Shown here: one piece after another, positions 54,252 through 62,321 of the stretch
Position numbering within the stretch: position 1 is the first letter of the stretch
How the letters are laid out: the number at the start of each line of letters is the position of its first letter
NCBI RefSeq assembly: GCF_900078685.2
Contig: NZ_LT546166.1
Coordinates: 1,690,719-1,754,718 of the forward strand
DNA: 64,000 nt
Reading direction: 5' to 3'
From: Mycolicibacter icosiumassiliensis
GTDB lineage: Bacteria; Actinomycetota; Actinomycetes; Mycobacteriales; Mycobacteriaceae
Notes under the pieces: generated by a model
Seen by the model: the letters and a program-made list of their open reading frames with translations, nothing else
The model's database searches: none
What the model was told of the DNA's origin: nothing
Program-made: the position numbers and the translations under genes

Positions 54252-55088
54252 ATGAGCATTCGAACAATCGAGCGGCCCGGTGGTCTCTCGTTACCGGCGG
54301 TCGGCCTGGGCACCTATCTGCTCAACGGCGTCAACGGCAGGCATGCGATCCAGTCGGCTATCCGCGCCGGCTATCGGTTGTTGGATTCCGCCTTCAACTA
54401 TGAGAACGAGGGGACAGTCGGCGCCGCGGTCCGGCACTGTGGTGTAGACCGCGAAGAACTCCTGGTCACCTCGAAGTTGCCGGGACGCCACCACAGTTAC
54501 GACGAAGCGCTGACCACGATCTATGAGAGCCTTTATCGGACCGGCCTGGAGTGGATCGACCTCTACCTGATCCATTGGCCGCTTCCGCGACTTGGTCTCT
54601 ATGTACAAGCGTGGCAGGCGTTGATCGAAGCCAAAGAGCGTGGCATCGTGCGTCACATCGGTGTGAGCAACTTTCTGCCCGAACATCTGCAACGACTTGT
54701 CGATGAGACCGGTGTGGCCGCCGCTGTGAACCAGATCGAAATGCACCCGTATTTCCCGCAGCTCGAGGCGCTCGCCTACCACCGCGAACACGGCATCCTT
54801 ACCCAGGCGTGGAGCCCGCTCGGACGTGGCAATGATCTGCTCACCAATCCGGTGATCACTGATATCGCTGCAGGCCACGGTGTTTCACCCGGACAAGTCG
54901 TACTGGCCTGGCATGTCGGGTTAGGTGCTGTTCCGCTCCCCAAGGCGGCGTCGCCCAGTCGCCAGCAGGAGAATCTGAATCTGTTCTCCTTCGAATTGAC
55001 CGATGCGGAGGTTGGACGTATCACCGCCCTGGGCCGGCCTGACGGGCGTATCGCCGGACAGGACCCGGCGACTCACGAGGAGTTCTGA
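54252..55088 (+). CDS. Aldo/keto reductase
   Basis: A 278-aa NADPH-dependent aldo/keto reductase. The catalytic tetrad is visible: Asp and Tyr in LLDSAFNYENEG, Lys in VTSKLPGRHH and His in LIHWPLP. GVSNFLPEHL and NQIEMHPYF, and the C-terminal cofactor motif VPLPKAASPSRQQENL, complete the family. It probably reduces an aldehyde or ketone formed in the pathway or by oxidative damage. ATG 54252 follows GGGGAGAGCAGGC. Confidence 0.9.
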   Translation: MSIRTIERPGGLSLPAVGLGTYLLNGVNGRHAIQSAIRAGYRLLDSAFNYENEGTVGAAVRHCGVDREELLVTSKLPGRHHSYDEALTTIYESLYRTGLEWIDLYLIHWPLPRLGLYVQAWQALIEAKERGIVRHIGVSNFLPEHLQRLVDETGVAAAVNQIEMHPYFPQLEALAYHREHGILTQAWSPLGRGNDLLTNPVITDIAAGHGVSPGQVVLAWHVGLGAVPLPKAASPSRQQENLNLFSFELTDAEVGRITALGRPDGRIAGQDPATHEEF

Positions 55089-55180
55089 CCGGCGTTCCGC
55101 AATCGGGAACGGCGCCCCGCTCAGGACGCGGCCGGGCCTATCGTCGGGGTACTCCCAGCCGACCAACAAGGAGGTCTGAC

Positions 55181-55591
55181 ATGGCCGATGCGAAGTTCTT
55201 CTCGCAAGCGTGGTGCGACAAGGCGATTCAGGCGGTCAACAGCAACGAGGCGATGCGGGCGGGGTTCAAGGACCCTGATGCGTTCACCAACAAGATGGCA
55301 TTTGTGTGCACCGATCGGCCGGACTGTGCCGTGCATCTGGAGTGGGACAAGGGCAAAGTCGTTTCCTGGACGACCCCGAAGTTCGACGAGAGTGAACTGT
55401 GGCTCGTCATCAACGGGAGCCAGGAAACGTGGCGTACCGCGGCCTCCGGTGCTGAGGAGGGCGGAAAGCTGCTCATGGGCGGAAAAATCAAGATCGCCAA
55501 GGGGCCGATGTCCGCGGCCATCGAGAACGCCGGTGCCTTCAACAGCTTCCTGGCAACCTGGGGAGAAGTTGCGACGGATTGGGACGTCTGA
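55181..55591 (+). CDS. SCP2-domain-like protein, copy 1
   Basis: A 136-aa protein with an SCP2 sterol-carrier-like pattern: WCDKAIQAVNSNEAMRAGFK, CAVHLEWDKGKVVSWT, ELWLVINGSQETWRTAASG and LLMGGKIKIAKGPMSAAI. SCP2 domains form a hydrophobic tunnel for lipids or acyl-CoAs. AAGGAGG precedes the ATG. First of two neighbouring SCP2-like genes. Confidence 0.75.
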   Translation: MADAKFFSQAWCDKAIQAVNSNEAMRAGFKDPDAFTNKMAFVCTDRPDCAVHLEWDKGKVVSWTTPKFDESELWLVINGSQETWRTAASGAEEGGKLLMGGKIKIAKGPMSAAIENAGAFNSFLATWGEVATDWDV

Positions 55592-55614
55592 CGACGACCG
55601 GAACGAGGCGGATC

Positions 55615-56067
55615 ATGTCATCCATTGAGGCGAATGCCTATCCGGTCGTACTGAGCGATGGCGACGAGGCGAACGGAGTCGCCGGCATCTTGGCGACACT
55701 GCTCGATCAGAACTTCGGGGCCTTTCCGTCGCGCACAAAGATCGCCCACAGAATGAGACGTCCGGTAGCGATCTACAGCAGCGACACCGAAAGCGCTTGC
55801 ACGATCACGTTCGGTCAGGATCGCACCGTGATAGCCAACGGCATAGTGGGCAAGCCGAGCGTCACGGTCATTGCCACCGTGGGCCAGATCCTTGATGTGT
55901 CACAACTCAAGATGATGGCGGGTGGGCTCTGGCCGGCGGGGTTCTTCACAAAGCGTGGGCTGTCCGTCATCGGTGAGATCGTCAGACACAAGCTTGTCAT
56001 CAAGGGTCTGCTGACCCACACGGTGACCGCGCTGCGGACCATCGCGCTCGTCTCGGTCGCGCAGTAA
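55615..56067 (+). CDS. SCP2-domain-like protein, copy 2
   Basis: A 150-aa protein: LATLLDQNFGAFPSRTKIAHRM, SACTITFGQDRTVIANGIVG and LKMMAGGLWPAGFFTKRGLSVIGEIVRHKLVIKG. The central beta strand pattern and the C-terminal helix suit an SCP2-type carrier. It follows copy 1 after 23 bp. The two copies are only distantly alike, so they probably bind different ligands or make a heteromer. Confidence 0.65.
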   Translation: MSSIEANAYPVVLSDGDEANGVAGILATLLDQNFGAFPSRTKIAHRMRRPVAIYSSDTESACTITFGQDRTVIANGIVGKPSVTVIATVGQILDVSQLKMMAGGLWPAGFFTKRGLSVIGEIVRHKLVIKGLLTHTVTALRTIALVSVAQ

Positions 56068-56191
56068 CACCGGTAGGGATGGTGTCACCCGTGCGGTGTT
56101 CCGCAGCCGGGAACGCGGCGGTGCCACAGGCCTGGTCGCGCCTAGGGTTGGTCGGGTCGACATGTTCATCGTCAAGCAGGGAGGCGTATCC

Positions 56192-56440
56192 ATGCCGCTG
56201 GTCGAGGTCACGCTCACCGAGGGCCGTACCGCCGAGCAGATCCGCGCCTTGATTCATGAGGTGACCGCGGCGGTCGAGCGTTCGGTCGCTGCTCCGCGCG
56301 CCAACATCCGGGTGGTGGTCCGCGAAGTGCCGACGACACACTTCGCGGCCGGCGACGTCACCATCGCGGAGCGACATGAACAGGACCGGATGCGACAAAC
56401 ACCCAACCCACCGGCGGACTCGAAACGGGATGACGCATGA
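56192..56440 (+). CDS. dmpI: 4-oxalocrotonate tautomerase family protein (DmpI/XylH-type)
   Basis: An 82-aa tautomerase. The N-terminus MPLVEVTLTEGRTAEQIRAL exposes Pro1 after Met removal, the catalytic base. ERSVAAPRANIRVVVREVP continues the family. It converts 2-hydroxymuconate (4-oxalocrotonate enol) to the keto form for DmpH. GGGAGGCG precedes the ATG. The ATGA overlap with the next gene couples it to DmpC. The C-terminal 20 residues are longer than in the Pseudomonas 62-residue enzyme. Confidence 0.87.
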   Translation: MPLVEVTLTEGRTAEQIRALIHEVTAAVERSVAAPRANIRVVVREVPTTHFAAGDVTIAERHEQDRMRQTPNPPADSKRDDA

Positions 56441-57888
56441 CTTCGAACGATTTTTACGGCCATGTGATCGATGGCAAGGAGGTCGGCTCCCGCGACGGGG
56501 CGACGTTCGAGAGCGTCGACCCATGGCTGCGGAAGCCGTGGGCGCGAATCGCTTTGGGCGGCGCGGCCGAGGCAGACCAGGCGGTGGCCGCGGCCCGTCG
56601 GGCATTTGACGAAGGGGACTGGCCCCGCATGGGTTTCGCGAAACGTGGTGCAATCCTGCATCGACTCGCGGACCTCATGGAGGAGCGGGCCGACGAGCTG
56701 GCCCTGGCCGACACCCGCGACATGGGCAAACCGATCGTCCAAAGCCGGGGGACCGACGTCGCGCGCTCGGCCACCAATTTCCGCTTCTTCGCCGACCATG
56801 CCCGGATGTCGACCGGCGCGTTGTTGCCGATGGACAGCGGCCATCACGCCTACACGCGATTCGACCCCGCCGGCGTCGTTGCGGCAATCGCGCCGTGGAA
56901 CTTCCCGCTGATGCTGGAAACCTGGAAGGTGGCGCCGGCGCTGGCCTGGGGGAACACGGTGGTTCTGAAGCCGGCTGAGGACACACCGACTTCGGCGACC
57001 ATCCTGGCTCGGCTCGCGCTCGAGGCCGGCATGCCACCGGGCGTGCTCAACGTGGTGCACGGCTACGGCCCGAACTCGGCCGGCGCGGCGCTGACCGAGA
57101 ACCCGGCGGTGGACCGGATCACCTTCACCGGAGAGTCCGGCACGGGCAAGATCATCGCTCGCACGGCATCCGCGCACCTCGTCCCGGTCAGCCTGGAACT
57201 CGGTGGGAAGGGCGCGAACGTGGTGTTCGCCGACGCCGATCTCGACAATGCCGTCGAGTGGTCGATTCGGGCCATCTTCACCAATGCGGGCCAGGTCTGC
57301 CTCGCCGGCAGCCGGTTGTTCGTGCAGCGTGCGGTCTACGACGAATTTCTGTCACGCTTCGCCGCCGCGGCTGAGGCCATGATCGTCGGTGACCCGAAGC
57401 ACGCGGCTACTCAGATCGGCCCCCTGGCCTCTGAAGAGCATTACCGCAAGGTCTGCTCGTATCTGGACTTGATACCGAGCGAAGGCAAGGTACTGACAGG
57501 CGGCCTCGGCGATGGCTGGGTGGTGAAACCCACCGCGGTGGTGGATATCGCAGCGGACGCCCGCCTGTGTCGTGAGGAGATCTTCGGCCCGGTCGTGGTG
57601 ATCCTGCCCTTCGAGACCGAGGAAGAGGTCATCCGACTGGCCAACGACACCCCGTACGGACTCAACGCCATGCTGTTCACCGAAAACGTCCATCGGGCAC
57701 ATCGGGTCGCGGCCGCGTTGAAGGCCGGCACCGTCTGGGTGAACTGCTTCTTCATCCGAGACCTTCGCGCCCCTTTCGGCGGCGTGGGCGATTCAGGCAT
57801 CGGTCGCGAGGGCGGCGACTTCAGCCGCGAGTTCTTCACCGAACCCAAGGCGATCGTCATGCAGATAGACGCCGACTCCCTAACGTAG
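56437..57888 (+). CDS. dmpC: 2-hydroxymuconic semialdehyde dehydrogenase (DmpC/XylG-type aldehyde dehydrogenase)
   Basis: A 483-aa NAD-dependent aldehyde dehydrogenase. Cofactor and active-site motifs: AIAPWNFPLMLETWKVAPAL, general base E254 in LELGGKGANVVF and catalytic C288 in NAGQVCLAGS, with ELFGPV-type EEIFGPVVVI. The DmpI neighbour and the operon point to 2-hydroxymuconic semialdehyde as substrate, giving 2-hydroxymuconate; by sequence other unsaturated aldehydes remain possible. Confidence 0.87.
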   Translation: MTSNDFYGHVIDGKEVGSRDGATFESVDPWLRKPWARIALGGAAEADQAVAAARRAFDEGDWPRMGFAKRGAILHRLADLMEERADELALADTRDMGKPIVQSRGTDVARSATNFRFFADHARMSTGALLPMDSGHHAYTRFDPAGVVAAIAPWNFPLMLETWKVAPALAWGNTVVLKPAEDTPTSATILARLALEAGMPPGVLNVVHGYGPNSAGAALTENPAVDRITFTGESGTGKIIARTASAHLVPVSLELGGKGANVVFADADLDNAVEWSIRAIFTNAGQVCLAGSRLFVQRAVYDEFLSRFAAAAEAMIVGDPKHAATQIGPLASEEHYRKVCSYLDLIPSEGKVLTGGLGDGWVVKPTAVVDIAADARLCREEIFGPVVVILPFETEEEVIRLANDTPYGLNAMLFTENVHRAHRVAAALKAGTVWVNCFFIRDLRAPFGGVGDSGIGREGGDFSREFFTEPKAIVMQIDADSLT

Positions 57889-58014
57889 AGCAAATTTCGG
57901 AGAACCTGAGCCGGACCGGCCTTCGTTGCCGTTCCTTACCCTGGAACGAGGCCCACTCATCGGCCGGAGATTTGCCAGACTTCTCTGAAACCTGACCACG
58001 ACGAAAGGACCGGG

Positions 58015-59013
58015 ATGGGTGACGAAGATTCTTATCGCGTCGAAATCGCGGGCCACAACTGTGGTTTCAGCGTCGGCCACGGCGAACGCATTCTTTCTGC
58101 AGCTATCCGGGCCGGTGTGTGGATGCCGTTCGAGTGTGGCTGGGGCAGCTGCGGCACCTGCAAGGTGACATTGGTCGAAGGGCAGACCGAGCTACTGTTC
58201 GCCGACGCGCCGTCGATCACGCCCCGGGACGAACGCCGCCGCCGTGTCCTGGCCTGTCAGAGCACAGCACTGTCCGACCTGGTGGTGAAGCCGACCTGGA
58301 TCGCCGATAGCCCGCGAGATGGTTTCGCCGCCCGGAGCTTCGCGGCGGTGTTGACGGCCAAGGACGCCCTTGGGCCCGATATCTGGCGGTTGCGCTTCGA
58401 GCTTGACGGCATCGCCGACTTCTATGAGGGGCAACACGCGATCATCGATTTGGGCGGCGTGATGCGCCGGTGCTACTCGATGTCCAACATGCCGGGATCC
58501 TGCGACGTCGAGTTCATCATGAAGCGCTACGGCGGGCGGCCGGTCAGCGAGGCGGTGGCCGCACTGACGCCCGGGGAACAGGTGAGTATCGAAGGTCCAT
58601 ACGGCGACATGTGGATACGTGACTCCTCGACGCCGATATGCCTGGTGGCCGGCGGGACCGGGATATCACCGATTCTTGCCATGCTCCGAAAGCTGGTCAG
58701 TGCGGCCGATCGGCGAACCATCCGAGCGTTTTACGGGGCCAACAATATTGACGATCTGGTCTGCTGGGACGAGTTGGGTGTGCTGACTGGCGAGCTGGCC
58801 AACGCCGACCTGACAGGCGTGCTGGTGTCCCCGTCACCGGGTTGGCCCGGCGCCGTAGGCATGGTGACCGACGCACTGGTGGCGGCGCTACCCGACCTGA
58901 CTTCGGCAGATTTCTACATCGCCGGGCCGCCGGTTATGACCAATGCGGTCACCGCACTGCTGGAGCAGAACGGCATTCAACTCGACCGGATCAGGTACGA
59001 CAGTTTCGGTTGA
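58015..59013 (+). CDS. NADH:ferredoxin-type oxidoreductase (2Fe-2S, FAD, NAD)
   Basis: A 332-aa three-domain reductase like DmpP but different in detail. N-terminal [2Fe-2S] domain with C41, C46, C49 and C81 (FECGWGSCGTCK), FAD domain with RCYSMSN and NAD domain with GGTGISPILAML and IAGPPVMTNAV. It probably supplies electrons to an oxygenase, most likely the toluene/alkene-type monooxygenase to the right, since phenol hydroxylase already has DmpP. The preceding 126 bp contains the AAAGGACCGG Shine-Dalgarno. The pairing is inference. Confidence 0.87.
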   Translation: MGDEDSYRVEIAGHNCGFSVGHGERILSAAIRAGVWMPFECGWGSCGTCKVTLVEGQTELLFADAPSITPRDERRRRVLACQSTALSDLVVKPTWIADSPRDGFAARSFAAVLTAKDALGPDIWRLRFELDGIADFYEGQHAIIDLGGVMRRCYSMSNMPGSCDVEFIMKRYGGRPVSEAVAALTPGEQVSIEGPYGDMWIRDSSTPICLVAGGTGISPILAMLRKLVSAADRRTIRAFYGANNIDDLVCWDELGVLTGELANADLTGVLVSPSPGWPGAVGMVTDALVAALPDLTSADFYIAGPPVMTNAVTALLEQNGIQLDRIRYDSFG

Positions 59014-59039
59014 CCGGTTGCGATGCAACGGCAGGGGAT

Positions 59040-60764
59040 CTACGAGCGCCTGCGCATGATGGTGACCACGCCGGTTGCGCCGTCGACATGAATGTCGTCG
59101 CCATCGCGGATCGATGAGGTCGCCACCCCACAGGCGGTGACGGTCGGTACGCCGTACTCGCGGCCGACAATCGCAGCATGCGACAGCATTCCACCGCTGT
59201 CGCAGACGCAGGCCGCGATGCGGCTGAACACCAAAGTCCAACTGACCGAGATGGATTCGCAAACCAAGATTTCGCCGCTCTGGATCTTGTCGAGTTCGCT
59301 GGGGTCGCGCAATACCCGCGCCCGCCCAGAGGCCGAGCCGCGCGCAACGGGCACACCGCGCAGCGTAGAAACCCGGAGGCCGGCCGCCTCGGCGCGCACT
59401 GCGCTCATGTACTGGCGGTCCAAGCCGTAGATCTCGATCAGCATCGGATCGTCGACTTCGTCGGGAATCGTGCCCAGCACTTTCGGCATCTGTGAGCGCC
59501 GCGTTTGCCAGTGGTCGAAATACTGTCGCCGGGCCTCGACAAGGGTGCGGAGATCGGTGTAACTGCGCTGCCGGTCGGCGAGTTCAAGCAATTCCGGCCA
59601 GAACAGATACATCGTGTCGTCGTAGCGGTCGGCGCCGATCCGGTTGGCCAGTTCCAAGGCCGCCCAGCGGATCGGCAGCGATGCCCGGAGATCGATGTAG
59701 TAGTTGTGATCGTCTTGCCACCAAGGGAAATTCGCATGCTGCACGGAGGCGAGCCCGGCATCGAAGAGTTGTTGCTCGCTACGGGTCAGCCGGCGACGCG
59801 TGTCATCGATCGCGCCCTCCCGCTCCTCGATGGCGGAGGCCTGAGCGGCTGCGAAGTCATGCGGCTGGTCATGCTGCAGGAACCCCTGGAGCGTACTGAA
59901 CACCGGGGTGGGATCCTCGATCCAGCTTGGTAGCGCCACGTCTGCGGTACCGGCGGTGCGGTGACCGTAGTCGTCCAAGAACGTCGCCAGTCGCTGCAAC
60001 CAGCGCCGGCCGGTGTCGCTGGTCTCCAACGCCGCGCCGAGTTGATCGGCCGGGGTAGCCGCGAAAGTCAGATCCAGACCACGCGATCGGGCATCGATGG
60101 CAAGGCTCCATAATGCCCGGTCGGTTTCGGCGATCTTCGTGTCGTAGCCTTGCAGAAACTTCGCCACGATCGCGGGCTCGACACCCAGTTCTCCGCAGAG
60201 ACCCCGAAAGCCCAGATAGTTCGTGATAAGCGGGTACATCATCTCGAAGTGGATCTCAAACGTCCGGCGGTAGTACAACCTCGCCTCGCGTAGTCCGGTG
60301 GCCAGGTCATCATCGGACAGTGCCGAATAGTCACGTGACAGGAATGCGCGCCAACCTGTCTCGATTTCGTCGCGACGCTGTGTCCAGATCTGCTCGAACC
60401 GGTCCAGAAAACGTGGCAGGTAGGTGCGCATACGCTGGTCGCGCGCAGCAACCGCGTGCTTGTTGCGCACGGGGATCACTGCGGCGTAGGTGTGCGTGCC
60501 GGCGATCCGCTGCGTCATACCCCGCCCAGTGGGCAGCGGCATTTGCTCGGCTGCCAGTTGGGTACCCCATGAATAACCGTCCTGGTTCCAGATCAGGCCG
60601 AGCGGTGTCAGTCCACGGGCCCAGTGGAAGTCCAGAAACCAAAACCGGTCTTTGTCGGCCTCGGTGAAACGGCGGAACGGCTCGACGATATAGAGGGACT
60701 GGGCGAGCGCGGGCGTGAAGCCCGGGTACCACTCGTCGGTGAGGTATGCGTCGATGCCGACCAC
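59040..60764 (-). CDS. Phosphohistidine (PEP-mobile-domain) subunit of a split PEP-synthase-like phosphotransferase
   Basis: A 574-aa protein. The C-terminal 90 residues hold the swivelling PEP-utiliser domain, with the phospho-acceptor His529 in GGMLSHAAIVGREYGVPTV, and DGDDIHVDGATGVVTI at the end. Residues 1-470 are a helical substrate-binding-type region (TDEWYPGFTPALAQSLYIVE, then LGFRGLCGELG, FPWWQDDHNYYIDLRAS), as in PpsA of Thauera phenylphosphate synthase and CreH-type enzymes. It contains no ATP-grasp domain. The missing ATP subunit is the gene at 51380. It lies 21 bp after the IclR gene on the same strand and is probably co-transcribed with it. Start is GTG 60764. Confidence 0.78.
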   Translation of the reverse strand: MVGIDAYLTDEWYPGFTPALAQSLYIVEPFRRFTEADKDRFWFLDFHWARGLTPLGLIWNQDGYSWGTQLAAEQMPLPTGRGMTQRIAGTHTYAAVIPVRNKHAVAARDQRMRTYLPRFLDRFEQIWTQRRDEIETGWRAFLSRDYSALSDDDLATGLREARLYYRRTFEIHFEMMYPLITNYLGFRGLCGELGVEPAIVAKFLQGYDTKIAETDRALWSLAIDARSRGLDLTFAATPADQLGAALETSDTGRRWLQRLATFLDDYGHRTAGTADVALPSWIEDPTPVFSTLQGFLQHDQPHDFAAAQASAIEEREGAIDDTRRRLTRSEQQLFDAGLASVQHANFPWWQDDHNYYIDLRASLPIRWAALELANRIGADRYDDTMYLFWPELLELADRQRSYTDLRTLVEARRQYFDHWQTRRSQMPKVLGTIPDEVDDPMLIEIYGLDRQYMSAVRAEAAGLRVSTLRGVPVARGSASGRARVLRDPSELDKIQSGEILVCESISVSWTLVFSRIAACVCDSGGMLSHAAIVGREYGVPTVTACGVATSSIRDGDDIHVDGATGVVTIMRRRS

Positions 60765-60785
60765 GGCGATGAATGCTACCGCTTA

Positions 60786-61580
60786 CTAGGACACCCGCCG
60801 GCCCAGCTGGCGCGCTGCCTCCACCAGCAGGCGGGTCAACTGGGCCAGGGAGCGTTCCACGAGTTCGGTGCGACCGACGATCGATAGCGCGGCGCGGACT
60901 TGCCCGGCGCTGTCGAAGATGGGTGCGGCCACCGACATGACTCCGACCTGGACCTCGTCGCGGTTGATGGCAACACCGTCGCGGCGGACCTGGGTCAGTG
61001 TCGCCTCCCATCCGGCGACAGTACGTACCGAGTTGGGTGTGATCGGCGGGAACCCTGCACGGCGGCGGGCGTCGGCGACAGCTGGGTCGAAGGCGGCCAG
61101 TGCCTTGCCCGTCGCCGAGCAGTGTGTCGCGAATCGCCGTGGCAGGACGGCTTCAAGCAGGTAGAGTCCTTCGCGGGACTGCAACCGCTCCAGATGCACC
61201 ACATCAGGCCCATCGGCCACGCCGAGGTGCGTCGTGTGACCGGTGCGCTGACGCAGATCCTCCATGATGGGCAGTGCCGCCTGGCGCAGGCGGCTGCGGC
61301 TGATCGACAGCTGGCCTAGCTCATAGAGGTGCAGGCCCAGCCGGTAGCGTCCGGTGGCCGGACTGCGTTCCACGAAACCCCGGCTGGCCAGCGTACTGAG
61401 CATGCGGTGGGCGCTGCTCTTGGCGACCCCCAGGCTGCGCGCTACTTCCGACACGCCCAACTCGTCATCGGTGCGGAAACAATCGAGCACATCCAGTGTG
61501 TTCGCAACCGACTTCAGCGCGTCATCGCGGTGCGTGACTACCACGTCCGAGGCAGGACGACCGTCATCGACGAGGCTCAC
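60786..61580 (-). CDS. IclR-family transcriptional regulator
   Basis: A 264-aa IclR regulator. The N-terminal HTH reads LKSVANTLDVLDCFRTDDEL and then VSEVARSLGVAKSSAHRMLSTLASRGFVER. The C-terminal effector domain contains LEAVLPRRFATHCSATGKALAA and VAINRDEVQVGVMSVAAPIFD, with the family's conserved ligand pocket. I chose the GTG at 61580, preceded by CTGGAG at 5 bases. It is the only regulator in the aromatic island and lies opposite the TmoA operon. It probably controls tmoA and perhaps the phenol operon with a pathway intermediate as effector; the direction (activator or repressor) is not known. Confidence 0.9.
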   Translation of the reverse strand: MSLVDDGRPASDVVVTHRDDALKSVANTLDVLDCFRTDDELGVSEVARSLGVAKSSAHRMLSTLASRGFVERSPATGRYRLGLHLYELGQLSISRSRLRQAALPIMEDLRQRTGHTTHLGVADGPDVVHLERLQSREGLYLLEAVLPRRFATHCSATGKALAAFDPAVADARRRAGFPPITPNSVRTVAGWEATLTQVRRDGVAINRDEVQVGVMSVAAPIFDSAGQVRAALSIVGRTELVERSLAQLTRLLVEAARQLGRRVS

Positions 61581-62321
61581 ATGAACTCCAGTTACATGAA
61601 ATTGACCACTCTTACCGAGCGTCCCCATAGTACGGCTTAGGCCGCCACCGCTGTATAGAACGCATGAAAATCCCGAAAATGTGGGCATAGTCGGTTCGTT
61701 GCGGGTTGGCGTTAAATGCGTGCCAAACGTTCCGGGGGTGCCCACGAACTCGCCGGCAGATCAACTGTCGCGGTCCCAATGCGTTTTTCATCAGACTCGT
61801 CGAGGCGTCAAGGCCAAGTCAGCAGGCTCGCGGTCCCCGGCTGACCGGGGGGGCAGGACCTGATCGTGCGCCGCGCTGTCGGAGGACTCATCGTCGCGCC
61901 GAATGTAGTAGCTACGGCTCGTCACCGGGGAGAAACCGGCTGCGGCACCTGCCCGAGGCGCGTGGCGGACAACCGTGTGGCGCACTGTGAAGCGATCCCG
62001 GTTGCTCGCGGCTCGTCCGCGGCGATCTGGCCAGCGAGGCTAAACGGCAAGGCGCACAAGATATCGCATCGACGATGTTCGCTCGCGATCGGACATCCGG
62101 GTATCCGATGCGGCACGTCGACATCGTCGATGCCGTCGGTGTCGCCGGCTGTCGGGCCGGGGATTATCTGACGCGGTAGTCGTCACCAGCAGCGGCGCGC
62201 CTGCGTTCCGTCTTGTGGAACGGTTCACATGCCATCGCTGGGTACGTGACAGTGTGATGTCCACAACCGCAAGAAGGTTTGAGAGCTCATCTCACACACT
62301 CCGACGGAAAGAGAGATAACG
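61581..62321. other. Divergent intergenic control region, iclR / tmoA operon
   Basis: A 741-bp stretch between the divergent IclR gene and tmoA. I found no supported gene in it: short open frames are arginine- and serine-rich with no family pattern. It contains the inverted repeat at 62204-62222 and, directly before tmoA, a GAAAGAGAGATAACG leader. Its length exceeds the other gaps in the window, so more than one promoter or a long leader may be present. Confidence 0.6.
62204..62222. promoter_or_regulatory. Inverted repeat CGTTCC-N7-GGAACG upstream of tmoA, candidate IclR operator
   Basis: CGTTCCGTCTTGTGGAACG is a perfect 6-bp interrupted palindrome (with N7 spacer), 99 bp before the tmoA ATG. 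IclR-family operators are commonly short palindromes of about 15-19 bp with TTCC/GGAA-like arms. The adjacent regulator is IclR-family. Assignment is inference. Confidence 0.4.

Noticed and set aside
56437-57888. Call of betaine-aldehyde or acylating aldehyde dehydrogenase for the ALDH
   Set aside because: General ALDH motifs fit, but the ATGA coupling to the tautomerase and the operon favour 2-hydroxymuconic semialdehyde dehydrogenase; DmpF-type acylating enzymes have a different fold.
61681-62171. Short open frames in the iclR-tmoA intergenic region
   Set aside because: Arg/Ser-rich, no Shine-Dalgarno fit, no recognisable domain; treated as non-coding.
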